From assembly GCA_036666555.1 (NCBI GenBank), contig JAVWVS010000002.1, positions 1 through 64,000 of the forward strand: DNA of 64,000 bases, read 5' to 3'. This document shows positions 34,130 through 43,156 of this stretch, piece by piece. The position numbers were made by a program, and so were the translations under genes. The notes under the pieces were generated by a model, which saw nothing but the letters and a program-made list of their open reading frames with translations, ran no database searches and had not been told where the DNA came from. The DNA comes from UMGS1251 sp036666555 (GTDB lineage Bacteria; Bacillota; Clostridia; Lachnospirales; Lachnospiraceae). Each line of letters begins with the position of its first letter. The first letter of the stretch is position 1.

Positions 34130-35202
34130 TATTTTACTCCCTTCATCATCTTCATGAACCGATCAAACAAATAGCCGGAATCTTGTGGTCCCGGACATGC
34201 CTCCGGATGAAACTGCACCGTAAAAATATTCTTCCCTACGTATGTCAGTCCTTCATTGGTTCCGTCATTCACATTTTCAAATGCTGGCAGAGCAATACTG
34301 GCATCCATATTGGCCGCATCCACCACATAGCCATGGTTCTGGGAGGAAATGTATACCCGATTGGTTTCCAGGTCCTTCACCGGATGATTGCCTCCTCGAT
34401 GACCGTATTTTAATTTATGTGTATCCCCGCCATTGGCAAGAGCCATCAACTGATGCCCCAGACAAATTGCAAAGATCGGAATGTCGGTATGGTATAGTGT
34501 TTTGATTTCTTCGATAATGGAAGTACAATCTTTGGGATCCCCAGGTCCGTTGGATAGCATAATTCCATCTGGATGTGCTGAAATGATTTCTTGGGCAGAA
34601 GTATCTGCCGGATATACTGTAACTTGGCAGCCTCGCTTTTGAAGAGATTTGGCAATATTATTCTTAGCACCGAAATCCATCAGTGCAACATGTGGTCCGG
34701 TTCCTTCGATGACATATTTTGCAGAGCAGGTCACCTTGGAAACCACTTCCCCACTTACATGAGCTTTGAGCTTCGGAAGAATCTCCTCCACGTCATAGTT
34801 CTCATTGGTGGTAATCATCCCATTCATGGTTCCTTTTTCCCGCAATACCTTCGTCAGTGCACGGGTGTCAATCCCCGCAATTCCCGGAATATCCTGCTTT
34901 GTAAGAAATTCCTGAATGGTGCCACCGGATCTGAAATTACTGGGCATTCTGGATAATTCTCTTACAATATACCCATCCGGCCATGCCTGTTTTGATTCCA
35001 TATCCTCCTCACAAATTCCATAATTACCAATCAGCGGATAGGTCATTGTTACTGCCTGTCCGGCATAAGAAGGGTCAGTCAATACCTCTAAATATCCCGT
35101 CATGGAGGTATTAAATACAATTTCACTTATCATATCTCTTGTAGAACCGATGCTTGTTCCATTCATCACAGTTCCGTCTTCTAATATTAGAAATGCTTTC
35201 AT
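34129..35202 (-). CDS. carA: Carbamoyl-phosphate synthase small subunit
   Basis: 357 residues. Class I glutamine amidotransferase: nucleophile Cys in FAICLGHQLMALANGG, and His/Glu in QFHPEACPGPQDS near the C-terminus. The N-terminal CPSase domain has DGTVMNGTSIGS and MTGYLEVLTDPSY. It supplies ammonia to CarB. Only one carAB pair is visible. The ATG lies ten bases after a weak GGTGAT site. Confidence 0.97.
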   Translation of the reverse strand: MKAFLILEDGTVMNGTSIGSTRDMISEIVFNTSMTGYLEVLTDPSYAGQAVTMTYPLIGNYGICEEDMESKQAWPDGYIVRELSRMPSNFRSGGTIQEFLTKQDIPGIAGIDTRALTKVLREKGTMNGMITTNENYDVEEILPKLKAHVSGEVVSKVTCSAKYVIEGTGPHVALMDFGAKNNIAKSLQKRGCQVTVYPADTSAQEIISAHPDGIMLSNGPGDPKDCTSIIEEIKTLYHTDIPIFAICLGHQLMALANGGDTHKLKYGHRGGNHPVKDLETNRVYISSQNHGYVVDAANMDASIALPAFENVNDGTNEGLTYVGKNIFTVQFHPEACPGPQDSGYLFDRFMKMMKGVK

Positions 35203-35298
35203 CTTATCACCTTAATCCCTTCCTCTATTTTTGTGCATAGGAAAGGCGCCCTATTAAGAAGTCTTTATCTAGCGCGCCCTCATTCTCAAATTGTAAAA

Positions 35299-35327
35299 AG
35301 TCTATCACATTTTTTCCTAATTTTCAA
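35299..35327 (-). promoter_or_regulatory. Promoter of carAB
   Basis: TTGAAA, a 17-base spacer and TAGACT on the minus strand, about 97 bases upstream of carA. The leader contains two AGGGCGC repeats 29 bases apart (around 35240-35281). I see no PyrR anti-antiterminator or terminator in it, so how it is controlled is unclear. Confidence 0.6.
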
Positions 35328-35334
35328 CCTTTTT

Positions 35335-36561
35335 TTACTTTTCATATTTCCAATAAAGGATTAATTTATACAAGGTCTCGTCTTCCTGATAAGAATATTC
35401 TACCTCACTTAATCCATACCGGGCGCAAAGATGGTTCACCGCATTTTGAATCAGCGTACCCAAAATATCATCTCGGGCAATCTGGTAATCCCTGGCATTG
35501 GCAAATTGAAAACAAGTCTCCGATTGTTGTTCATCAATCGACGTCAACATGGCCTGTTCCACAGCGTCCTTATCATAGGTTTCATAATAGAGGCCATTTA
35601 AAACATAATAATTATAAGTGGTTGCGGTACAGGACGGATACTTCACGGTCTGTTCCGGGGTATGAGTACGAAACAGCTGTTCATCGCTGCAACATAGATA
35701 ATCATAACTAATCTGGGAACTGCGCATCGCCGTTTCTTCTTGCAAAAATACAGGATCCCCCCAAGTGGTATCCATATTGTAATATTCTCCCTCACACCGC
35801 ACCAGATTCCACGCATGTGGCTGTCCCTCAGGAGCAGTCTTAGTCACTGCTGTTCCGGTTACGTAAATGCAAAAGACTCCCATACGATTCAGCAGATACT
35901 GGGCCGCCTTGGAGTATCCTGCGCACACCGACTGTCGATGGATGAATACGCTGTAAATATTCTGGTTATCCGGAGCCTCCATATTGTAATCGGTATTTTG
36001 AATCAAATACTCATACACATATTTGATTTTCTCATATTCTCCTGCCTCTGAGGAAATTCCATTTAGACACGCCTGCACCGACTGTTCGATTTCTTGTTTC
36101 TTTGCCTCTAGCTCCGCCCCTTGATACTGGTAGTTGGGCGTTAGAATCGGATACGATTGCAGCACATTGGCATCCGTTGTAATGGAAGCACTGCCATCCC
36201 ACCAAAACAGCTCCGGAAAATCATTGAGCACATATTTATAGATTTTATCCACTTCATTTACATTTTTCAAATGCAGTCGAATCTCTTTTTCCTGGGTCTG
36301 TATTCCTTGCAGTACTTCTTTGTAAGCGATTTTTTCCTTGTCTGTCAACTGGCCATAGTAATACTTATCCGAAACACTTGCTTCTTCGATGGTCATTTTC
36401 GGAAAAGGAGCATTCTTGGTAAGGGGACCGGCTACCGACTGACCGGACGTTTCAATGGTGGGTCTTTTCGATACCCACAATGTCACCAAAAAAATGACGG
36501 CAAAGCCCACCAATACCAACGGTAGTACACTTCTCTGCCTTCGTCTTTTTTTTCTTCTCAT
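35335..36561 (-). CDS. Membrane-anchored transglutaminase-like protein
   Basis: 408 residues. Highly basic start (RRKKRRRQR), then one TM (about 15-30), then an extracellular part. The transglutaminase-like core has the catalytic triad: Cys in SVCAGYSKAAQYLLNRMG (about 213), His in GQPHAWNLVR (about 249) and Asp in YNMDTTWGDP (about 265). Such secreted proteins act as proteases or crosslinkers on wall or spore components. The ATG at 36561 is used (GTG at 36567 is an alternative), with AAGGGG upstream. Neighbour of the SpoIID-like protein; possibly cotranscribed (24 bp gap). Confidence 0.88.
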   Translation of the reverse strand: MRRKKRRRQRSVLPLVLVGFAVIFLVTLWVSKRPTIETSGQSVAGPLTKNAPFPKMTIEEASVSDKYYYGQLTDKEKIAYKEVLQGIQTQEKEIRLHLKNVNEVDKIYKYVLNDFPELFWWDGSASITTDANVLQSYPILTPNYQYQGAELEAKKQEIEQSVQACLNGISSEAGEYEKIKYVYEYLIQNTDYNMEAPDNQNIYSVFIHRQSVCAGYSKAAQYLLNRMGVFCIYVTGTAVTKTAPEGQPHAWNLVRCEGEYYNMDTTWGDPVFLQEETAMRSSQISYDYLCCSDEQLFRTHTPEQTVKYPSCTATTYNYYVLNGLYYETYDKDAVEQAMLTSIDEQQSETCFQFANARDYQIARDDILGTLIQNAVNHLCARYGLSEVEYSYQEDETLYKLILYWKYEK

Positions 36562-36591
36562 AGTCACGCCCCTTTCCGATTTTTCTTTCGT

Positions 36592-37827
36592 TTAATTTAA
36601 TTCTGCAATCCGAGATACCCCTACATAGATTTCAGATATTTTATACCATGTTTGATAGTCCACTTTTCCGGTGGCCGGCAGTCCAAATACGGATTGAAAT
36701 TTTTTCACCGAAGCGGCTGTGGCCGGACCGTACACTCCATCCGCCTGAATCTTAGGGATGGCAGGATAAGCCTTGGCAATTCGATTTAACTGCTCTTGCA
36801 TCTGGCGCACCTTTTCCCCGGAAGAACCGATATCCAACGTGTATCCAGGCCAGGAAGAGGGTACGCCGGATATTTCTGCTGCACTGTTGATGTACATATC
36901 TTCCCCATAATAATACCGTAGGATTTCAATGGGTGTATAGCCTTGATCTCCCAAGGTCTTTGAGCCCCATTGGGTCATCCAGTTGGGGCAGCTTACTTGC
37001 CTTCCATCGCAGTACTGGGTTAATATCGGCTGCCGAACATTGGGTCTGGATAAATAACCTGCAAATAACTCATCTACTATGACATCAATGGTGTCATAGA
37101 TATTCCGTTCCGGAATCCACTTGTGGTCAAATGCAGTCGAAGAAGTGATTGTAAACTCATTTCCAAAATTGCGATACCATTCGGTGTACACCCGGTTTAG
37201 AGTAAAGGACATAATCGCAAGCACATTGGCCCGTATGGTATCTGCCGGCCAAGTGGCATAGATTTCACTGGATGCTACATTTTTAATGTAATCTTTATAT
37301 TTCACATAGTAATTTTTCGCTGTTGTATCCCGGGGGGAACCATTATGCACGACAATGTATTCCGGTACCACTACCCGGCTCAGTACAATCTCCCCGGTTT
37401 CATTTACCGGCTTGATCTCTGCCTCTGGAATCTTCGGCGGATACTCTCCATAAAGGGTGTGGGCCGGAATGACAAAAATCTCTTCCTCCGGCGTCACCGT
37501 ATCGCTGGGGCGCAGTGTAATATTTTGAACGGCAGTCACCTCCGGCAGAATCTCTGCTCCGGCAATACTAATGGGTTCAAACCCGGGTGCCCGCACCTCC
37601 AGCGTATACTCCGCATAGGGTTGCTGCGTAATCGTGGGATTCAAACTGTATTCCAAAGGCGGTGCCGCCAGCTCTAACGTCTGTGTCTGTCCCGAACCAT
37701 CTGTGGTCACTTGCTCCAACGATTTTCCCGGTATTCCGGTATAAGAAATCTGGATTGTCGCACCGGACACCGGATAAGATGTTATTTCTGAAACAATACG
37801 AATCTGTAGTTTTCCTTTATCGTCCAT
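36592..37827 (-). CDS. SpoIID-like, peptidoglycan-binding protein
   Basis: 411 residues. N-terminal CnaB-like beta domain (YPVSGATIQISYTG ... TDGSGQTQTLELAAPP) for about 90 residues and no clear signal peptide. The middle region (about 185-305) has the SpoIID-like pattern: RANVLAIMSFTLNRVYTEWY, YCDGRQVSCPNWMTQWGSK and GYTPIEILRYYYG. The C-terminus (about 335-395) is a peptidoglycan-binding repeat (LDIGSSGEKVRQMQEQLN ... IQADGVYGPATAASVKKFQ). I infer a role in the spore cortex. A sporulation-type promoter is upstream. The lack of a secretion signal would fit mother-cell action in the spore coat/cortex space. Confidence 0.85.
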   Translation of the reverse strand: MDDKGKLQIRIVSEITSYPVSGATIQISYTGIPGKSLEQVTTDGSGQTQTLELAAPPLEYSLNPTITQQPYAEYTLEVRAPGFEPISIAGAEILPEVTAVQNITLRPSDTVTPEEEIFVIPAHTLYGEYPPKIPEAEIKPVNETGEIVLSRVVVPEYIVVHNGSPRDTTAKNYYVKYKDYIKNVASSEIYATWPADTIRANVLAIMSFTLNRVYTEWYRNFGNEFTITSSTAFDHKWIPERNIYDTIDVIVDELFAGYLSRPNVRQPILTQYCDGRQVSCPNWMTQWGSKTLGDQGYTPIEILRYYYGEDMYINSAAEISGVPSSWPGYTLDIGSSGEKVRQMQEQLNRIAKAYPAIPKIQADGVYGPATAASVKKFQSVFGLPATGKVDYQTWYKISEIYVGVSRIAELN

Positions 37828-37861
37828 CTTTCAAGACCTCGCAATTGATTTACTTCTTTTT

Positions 37862-37889
37862 ATCCTATGCGCCGTCCCTGAAAATATGC
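37862..37889 (-). promoter_or_regulatory. Candidate mother-cell sigma-E/K promoter
   Basis: On the minus strand GCATATT, a 13-base spacer and CATAGGAT, about 35 bases before the start of the SpoIID-like gene. CATAGGATA also fits the sigma-K -10 pattern CATANNNTA. No sigma-A-like box is visible here. Confidence 0.45.
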
Positions 37890-37895
37890 GGTTTT

Positions 37896-38936
37896 TTACA
37901 TGATAATGCGCTTAATATCATTAAACAATACAAAAATCATCAACCCAAACAACAGTACCATCCCTGCGAAATGTACCATACCCTCTTTCTCCGGCGAAAC
38001 TCGTTTGCCCCGCACTGCTTCGATGACCAGAAACACCAGGCGCCCTCCATCCAACGCCGGAAGGGGGAGCAAGTTCATGACCCCTAAGTTGGCGGATAAT
38101 AGAATTGCAAAATTCATTAAGTTAATAATAATGACGCTGATTCCTCCCGGCTTGCTTTGTTGGTAGGTATCATTGACCATATTGACAATTCCCACCGGTC
38201 CGGATAAATTATCTGCTCCAATTTTTCCGGTCACTAGCATTTTCAAACTTTCTACGGTGGTGCAGATCCAATATTTCACTTCATACAAACCATACTGGAG
38301 ACTCTGAAAAGCATTGCCCTTTTGATAGCCGCCTCCTTCCACCCCCATAATATAGTAATTCTTCCTATCCGCACTTTCTCTTGGTGTAAGTGTTACTTGT
38401 TTGGTCTGACCATCTCGCTTATAGGTCACTTCTACCGGCTTTCCCTGATGAAATTGATTGTACATCGTGACTTCCCGATAGATATTGATATGCTTATTGT
38501 TTAATTTCACGATTCGGTCACCGGCCTTGATTCCGGCTTCCTGCGCCGGATATCCGGGGGTCATTTTTGCTATGATTGGTGCGTCATAGCCCACCCAGGC
38601 CACTAAAATCACCGAGAAAATAAAGGCCAGGAAAAAATTAAACATAGGCCCTGCTATAATGACAGAAATTCTTGCCCAAACCGATTTTTTATTAAAACTC
38701 CCCTCGGAGTTACTCTCGGCATCGTCTTCTCCCATCATGCATGCACCACCAAGCGGCAGTAGCCGCAAACAGTACTTGGTCGCTCCCACTTGTTTGGAAA
38801 TCAAGCAAGGCCCCATGCCTACGGAAAATTCTTCTACTTCAATGCCATTTTTCTTGGCAAGTAAGAAATGACCCAGTTCATGAGAAATCACGACCAATCC
38901 AAATAATAGGAGTGCCAGTATAATTCCAACGATCAA
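37896..38936 (-). CDS. rseP: Site-2 intramembrane metalloprotease RseP
   Basis: 346 residues. M50 protease: active-site HELGHFLLAKK in TM1 (HExxH, about 20-24), a PDZ domain (about 115-190, with PGYPAQEAGIKAGDRIVKLN) and the LLPLPALDGGRLVF motif (Asp ligand, about 295) in the last membrane segments. It cleaves membrane-anchored regulators such as anti-sigma factors. The start is TTG at 38936, one base after the dxr stop codon, with AGGTGG upstream; no ATG would give the conserved N-terminus. Last gene of the conserved operon. Confidence 0.95.
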   Translation of the reverse strand: MIVGIILALLLFGLVVISHELGHFLLAKKNGIEVEEFSVGMGPCLISKQVGATKYCLRLLPLGGACMMGEDDAESNSEGSFNKKSVWARISVIIAGPMFNFFLAFIFSVILVAWVGYDAPIIAKMTPGYPAQEAGIKAGDRIVKLNNKHINIYREVTMYNQFHQGKPVEVTYKRDGQTKQVTLTPRESADRKNYYIMGVEGGGYQKGNAFQSLQYGLYEVKYWICTTVESLKMLVTGKIGADNLSGPVGIVNMVNDTYQQSKPGGISVIIINLMNFAILLSANLGVMNLLPLPALDGGRLVFLVIEAVRGKRVSPEKEGMVHFAGMVLLFGLMIFVLFNDIKRIIM

Positions 38937-38937
38937 G

Positions 38938-40080
38938 TTACCACCTGCTTTCTATTTGTTCATACGTCTGTGCCTCTGCTTCCAGTATTTCCGACACAGA
39001 AGGTTCTATCCTATTTTTATGTGTATTCATACAAGTTTCTATGATTTCCGGTATGGCCAAATAGGGAATCTTTCGTTCTAAGAATTTACTTACTGCCCGT
39101 TCATTGGCTGCATTGAATACGGTGGGAAGTGTTCCTCCCACTTTTCCTGCCTCCATGGCCAGTCGAAGCCCATAGAAAGTATCCATATCCGGTTCTTCAA
39201 AGGTCATGGAACCAAGTGCTGCAAAGTCCAGTCGGGTACCCGGCAAATATCTGCGTTCCGGATAATAGAGTGCATATTGAATCGGCAGTTTCATATCCGG
39301 TGTGCCAAGTTCTGCAATAATCGCACCATCCACATATTCCACCATGGAGTGAATCACACTTTGGGGCTGTACCACCACCTGTACCTGGTCGATGGAAACG
39401 TCAAATAACCATTTTGCTTCAATGACTTCCAATCCTTTATTCACCATGGTAGAAGAATCAATAGTGATTTTTCTACCCATTTCCCAATTGGGATGTTTTA
39501 ACGCGTCTTCCACTTGAATATGCGCCAATTCTTCTCTGGTTTTCCCTCGAAAGGGTCCTCCGGATGCAGTTAACAAGATTTTATGGAGTGCTTTTTGCTG
39601 TCCTCCCTGCAGTGATTGGAAGATGGCACTGTGCTCACTATCTACCGGAAGAATGGATACGCCACATTTTTTCGCCAGTGGCATAATCAGATGCCCTGCA
39701 GTGACCAAGGTTTCTTTATTGGCTAAAGCAATATCTTTTCCTGCTTCGATGGCTGCAATCGTGGGGCGGATTCCGATCATGCCTACAATGGCCGTTACTA
39801 AAATGGAAATGTCGGGAAGGATGGCAACTTCTAAAAGGCCTTCCATTCCCGTTACGATCTTCACATCCAAATCCCGGGTGTTGACTCGTAACTCCGCAGC
39901 CTTTTTGGCATCCCATACGGCTACCACCTTGGGATGAAATTCTCGTATCTGTGCCTCCAAAAGGGTAATCTGACTTCCTGCTGCCAAGCCTTGCACTTCG
40001 ATGTCTTTATTTTCCCGAACCACTTCGAGTGTCTGGGTTCCAATGGAACCGGTAGACCCCAGTACTGCTATTTTTTTCAT
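38938..40080 (-). CDS. dxr: 1-deoxy-D-xylulose 5-phosphate reductoisomerase
   Basis: 380 residues. NADPH site GSTGSIGTQTLEVV at the N-terminus, ALANKETLVTAG (about 120), DSEHSAIFQSLQG (about 146, metal/substrate) and TASGGPFRG loop, ending in the C-terminal four-helix bundle. It makes MEP in the non-mevalonate isoprenoid pathway, which supplies the UppS substrate encoded two genes upstream. The gene order cdsA-dxr-rseP is widespread in Firmicutes. Confidence 0.97.
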   Translation of the reverse strand: MKKIAVLGSTGSIGTQTLEVVRENKDIEVQGLAAGSQITLLEAQIREFHPKVVAVWDAKKAAELRVNTRDLDVKIVTGMEGLLEVAILPDISILVTAIVGMIGIRPTIAAIEAGKDIALANKETLVTAGHLIMPLAKKCGVSILPVDSEHSAIFQSLQGGQQKALHKILLTASGGPFRGKTREELAHIQVEDALKHPNWEMGRKITIDSSTMVNKGLEVIEAKWLFDVSIDQVQVVVQPQSVIHSMVEYVDGAIIAELGTPDMKLPIQYALYYPERRYLPGTRLDFAALGSMTFEEPDMDTFYGLRLAMEAGKVGGTLPTVFNAANERAVSKFLERKIPYLAIPEIIETCMNTHKNRIEPSVSEILEAEAQTYEQIESRW

Positions 40081-40098
40081 ACTTTTTCCTCGCTTACT

Positions 40099-40899
40099 TT
40101 ATCCTAAAAATCCAACTGCCAAATAATAAATCACCGGTGCCGTAAAGATGACACTGTCAAATCGATCTAAAATCCCACCGTGACCCGGAATTAGTTTTCC
40201 ATAATCTTTGATGTCATGATTACGCTTAATAGCGGATGCTGCCAAATCTCCCACTTGTGAGATTGCTCCACCCACTCCGCCAATCAGCGCATAAACCGCC
40301 ACCGATTGTGCTTCTCCTGCAAAGTAATTGATTACAAGCGCATAGAGTGCCCCTAGCAGTGCTGCCCCTAGGATTCCGCCGATGCCACCTTCTATGGATT
40401 TCTTCGGGCTTAATTTGGGAGCCATTTTATGTTTTCCAATCAGCATCCCTACACAGTATGCACAAGTATCACATCCCCAAGAGCAGATAAATACCAGCCA
40501 CACCAAAAATGCGCCTTGAGAAAGTATCCGAATCTGGTAAATGTAGGATAACATTACCGCTACGTAAAAGAAGCCAAAAAAAGTCATCATCACTTGTTCG
40601 CTACGGTAAGTCGGATAAGAAAACACATAAATCATCATCAAGACAATTAAAAGGGAAATGACCAGAAGCATGATCTGGTTTTGCTGGTCAAATCGAATCA
40701 GACCATAATACCAAATGGCAGCAAAATATCCGGCAATTCCCAATAGTTTTTTATGCACATCCAAGATTTTATAGAGTTCACTCATGCCAATCAAACTGAT
40801 GAGCAACAGCACTGCAAATAAGATGTCTCCTCCACTAATCAAGGTGAGCAGCGCAACGATAACCAGCATAATGCCACTGAGCAGTCTTGTCTTAAACAT
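40099..40899 (-). CDS. cdsA: Phosphatidate cytidylyltransferase
   Basis: 266 residues, about eight membrane segments. The C-terminal signature is present: KKSIEGGIGGILGAAL (about 166) and SQVGDLAASAIKRNHDIKDYGKLIPGHGGILDRFDS (about 208-243, with the conserved S-x-x-GD-x-x-x-S-x-x-KR and D-x-x-D). It makes CDP-diacylglycerol for phospholipid synthesis. Its ATG directly abuts the uppS TAG stop. Confidence 0.97.
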   Translation of the reverse strand: MFKTRLLSGIMLVIVALLTLISGGDILFAVLLLISLIGMSELYKILDVHKKLLGIAGYFAAIWYYGLIRFDQQNQIMLLVISLLIVLMMIYVFSYPTYRSEQVMMTFFGFFYVAVMLSYIYQIRILSQGAFLVWLVFICSWGCDTCAYCVGMLIGKHKMAPKLSPKKSIEGGIGGILGAALLGALYALVINYFAGEAQSVAVYALIGGVGGAISQVGDLAASAIKRNHDIKDYGKLIPGHGGILDRFDSVIFTAPVIYYLAVGFLG

Positions 40900-41610
40900 C
40901 TATTCTTCCTCCTTTACCTTCCCATAACGTCTATCTCTGCTATTATATTGTTCAATAGCTTTGCCCAATTCCTTTTTTGTGAAATCCGGCCACAAAACAT
41001 CCGTTACATAGATTTCTGTATAAGCCAGCTGCCATAGCAAGAAATTGGACAACCGCATCTCTCCACTGGTACGAATCAGCAAGTCCGGATCCGGAATGCC
41101 TGCCGTATCCAAATAGCTTTCAAACTGTTTCTGTCCAAAGTCTTCCGGCTCTAATTTTCCTTTTTTGCAATCGGTCAGCATTCTTTTCGTTGCCCGCAAT
41201 ATTTCATCTCGGCTTCCATAATTAATGGCAATCTGAAAATGTAGTCCATCGTTTTCTTTGGAGGCTTCTTCTAATTCTGCGATTCGTCCCCTAATATCAT
41301 CATCCAGTCCTTCTAAATCACCAATCGCACGCACTTTCATACGATTTCGTTCTGCTGTTTTCAAGCAAGTCTTCATATAGTTACGAAGTAATGTCATTAA
41401 TGCATCCACTTCACTGTCCGGCCGGTTCCAGTTCTCCGTGGAAAATGCATACACCGTCAAGTATTTTACTCCCATCTTATATGCGTCTTCACAAATTCGT
41501 TCCACATTTTTGCTTCCCTGGGCATGTCCGTAGTTTCTCGGCATGTTCTTTTTCTTTGCCCACCGTCCATTTCCATCTAATATAATTGCAATATGCTGCG
41601 GTACATTCAT
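40900..41610 (-). CDS. uppS: Undecaprenyl diphosphate synthase
   Basis: About 236 residues. Catalytic N-terminus HIAIILDGNGRWAKKK (Asp in DGNGRW), YLTVYAFSTENWNRP, INYGSRDEI and DLLIRTSGEMRLSNFLLWQ. It makes the C55 lipid carrier that both peptidoglycan and the polysaccharide locus in this window need. ATG 41610 is chosen over 41616 because AAGGGG then lies seven bases upstream. Confidence 0.97.
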   Translation of the reverse strand: MNVPQHIAIILDGNGRWAKKKNMPRNYGHAQGSKNVERICEDAYKMGVKYLTVYAFSTENWNRPDSEVDALMTLLRNYMKTCLKTAERNRMKVRAIGDLEGLDDDIRGRIAELEEASKENDGLHFQIAINYGSRDEILRATKRMLTDCKKGKLEPEDFGQKQFESYLDTAGIPDPDLLIRTSGEMRLSNFLLWQLAYTEIYVTDVLWPDFTKKELGKAIEQYNSRDRRYGKVKEEE

Positions 41611-41634
41611 AGTCATTCCCCTTTCACGTAAAGA

Positions 41635-41667
41635 GGAGGAACGTCACAAAAAAACCCCCGTCCCTCC
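41635..41667 (-). other. Hairpin between frr and uppS
   Basis: Stem GGAGGGACG/CGTTCCTCC around a T-rich loop, within 65 bp between two operon genes. No U-run follows. It probably modulates translation or RNA stability, since it sequesters AGGAGG-like bases. Confidence 0.4.
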
Positions 41668-41681
41668 TTATTGATTTTCTC

Positions 41682-42233
41682 TTATACCGTCATGATTTCT
41701 CTGGATTTTGCTTCTACCGTTTTGTCTACTTCTGCAATATATTTATCTGTCATCTTCTGTAGTTCGGATTCCAAATCCTGGATCTCATCTTCCGAAATCT
41801 CGCTGCCTTTTAATTTTTTAAACGCGTCATTTCCATCACGACGAATATTGCGGACCGCTACTTTTGCAGCTTCTCCCTTTTTCTTCACATCTTTTACCAG
41901 TTCTTTTCTTCGTTCTTCGGTTAATTCCGGAAAAACAAGACGAATGACCGAACCATCATTGGTAGGATTAATTCCGATGTCAGACATCTGAATGGCTTTT
42001 TCAATTTCCTTTAACAAACTTTTTTCCCATGGCTGAATCTGTATCATGCGGGCTTCCGGCACAGATACGTTGGCTGCCTGCTGAATTAAGGTCGGTGTTC
42101 CGTAATAGTCTACCGATAATTTATCAAGAATATGCGGATTCGCACGTCCGGCACGGATGGTAATTAAATCTCCCTCCAGGTTATTTAATGTTTTAGTCAT
42201 TTTCGAATCATACACTGTTAATTTTTCGTTCAT
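41682..42233 (-). CDS. frr: Ribosome recycling factor
   Basis: 183 residues, the usual length. Signature blocks ITIRAGRANPHILDKL (R-A-G-R-A), YYGTPTLIQQAANVSVPEARMIQIQPWEK and DGSVIRLVFPELTEERRKELVK. It splits post-termination ribosomes with EF-G. Located between pyrH and uppS in the conserved order. Confidence 0.98.
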   Translation of the reverse strand: MNEKLTVYDSKMTKTLNNLEGDLITIRAGRANPHILDKLSVDYYGTPTLIQQAANVSVPEARMIQIQPWEKSLLKEIEKAIQMSDIGINPTNDGSVIRLVFPELTEERRKELVKDVKKKGEAAKVAVRNIRRDGNDAFKKLKGSEISEDEIQDLESELQKMTDKYIAEVDKTVEAKSREIMTV

Positions 42234-42264
42234 GGTTATTCTCCTTGAGTTTTATTTTATGATT

Positions 42265-42960
42265 TTATACACTTACTTTTGTTCCGGTAAAGGTGCCGCT
42301 CACAGTCTCAGTAATACTGTCTTTTTCATTTAATCCAAATACCAGCATAGGCATTTTATTCTCCATGCACAAAATAGAAGCTGCCAAGTCCACTGCTGCC
42401 AGTTTCTGGTCGATGACTTGTTGAATCGAAATCTCATCATATTTTTTCGCTGCGGGATTCAACTTAGGATCGCTGTCATAGATACCGTCAATGGCTTTTG
42501 CCAATAACATCGCATCTGCTTCAATCTCAATGGCACGCAAAACCGCTCCCGTATCGGTAGAAAAATAAGGATGTCCCGTCCCCCCTGCGAAAAAGATTAC
42601 TTTTCCTTCCTCTAAATCTTCCAATGCTGCATCTTTGGAAAATAATTTGGTAAAGGTGCCACAAGCAAACGGGGTATAAATCTCCGTCTTCATTCCCACA
42701 TGTCTGAAAATATCCGATACATAAATGCAATTCATCACTGTCGCCAGCATTCCAATTTGGTCAGCTTTGGTGCGGTCAATGGTCTCGCTAGTTCTTCCCC
42801 TCCAGAAATTCCCTCCACCGGTCACCACCGCTACTTGGATCCCCTGGTCACTTAATTTCTGAACCTGCTTCGCCACTCCCATACACGTTGCTTCATCAAA
42901 TCCTGTCTTTTTATCACCTGCAAGGGCTTCGCCACTTAATTTCAAAAGTACTCTTTTCAT
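42265..42960 (-). CDS. pyrH: UMP kinase
   Basis: 231 residues. Amino-acid-kinase fold: KRVLLKLSGEALAG at the start, VVTGGGNFWRGR (phosphate loop), ATVMNCIYVSDI and GGTGHPYFSTDTGAVLRAIE. It phosphorylates UMP to UDP. First gene of the pyrH-frr-uppS-cdsA-dxr-rseP operon, preceded by a divergent promoter region. Confidence 0.98.
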   Translation of the reverse strand: MKRVLLKLSGEALAGDKKTGFDEATCMGVAKQVQKLSDQGIQVAVVTGGGNFWRGRTSETIDRTKADQIGMLATVMNCIYVSDIFRHVGMKTEIYTPFACGTFTKLFSKDAALEDLEEGKVIFFAGGTGHPYFSTDTGAVLRAIEIEADAMLLAKAIDGIYDSDPKLNPAAKKYDEISIQQVIDQKLAAVDLAASILCMENKMPMLVFGLNEKDSITETVSGTFTGTKVSV

Positions 42961-43003
42961 ATCATTTACTCCTCGTTGTCTATTGGTGTTGATAGCTGTC
43001 CAT

Positions 43004-43032
43004 AGTATATCATATCTTTTTTGAAAATGGAA
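43004..43032 (-). promoter_or_regulatory. Candidate promoter of the pyrH operon
   Basis: TATACT (minus strand, 43009-43004) with an extended TGA upstream (TGATATACT) and a weak TTCCAT -35 at 17 bases. The weak -35 fits an extended -10 promoter. A better -35 (TTGACA at about 43060) lacks a good -10. Confidence 0.45.
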
Positions 43033-43067
43033 TACTTTACAAGCAAACCCAGTTCACATGTCAACGG

Positions 43068-43096
43068 TTTAGAAAAATTTAACGAATGTTTATACT
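43068..43096 (+). promoter_or_regulatory. Candidate promoter of the zinc-ribbon membrane protein gene
   Basis: TTTAGA, 17-base spacer, TATACT on the plus strand, about 60 bases before the start codon. Confidence 0.5.
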
Positions 43097-43156
43097 TTAG
43101 GCATGTTTTTTCAACTTCACTTGTGATATCCTTTTTCCATAAGGAGTGAAAAAGCG

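Noticed and set aside
35203..35298. PyrR-type attenuator before carAB
   Set aside because: The leader has no terminator/antiterminator pair and no conserved PyrR-binding loop; only a short direct repeat is present.
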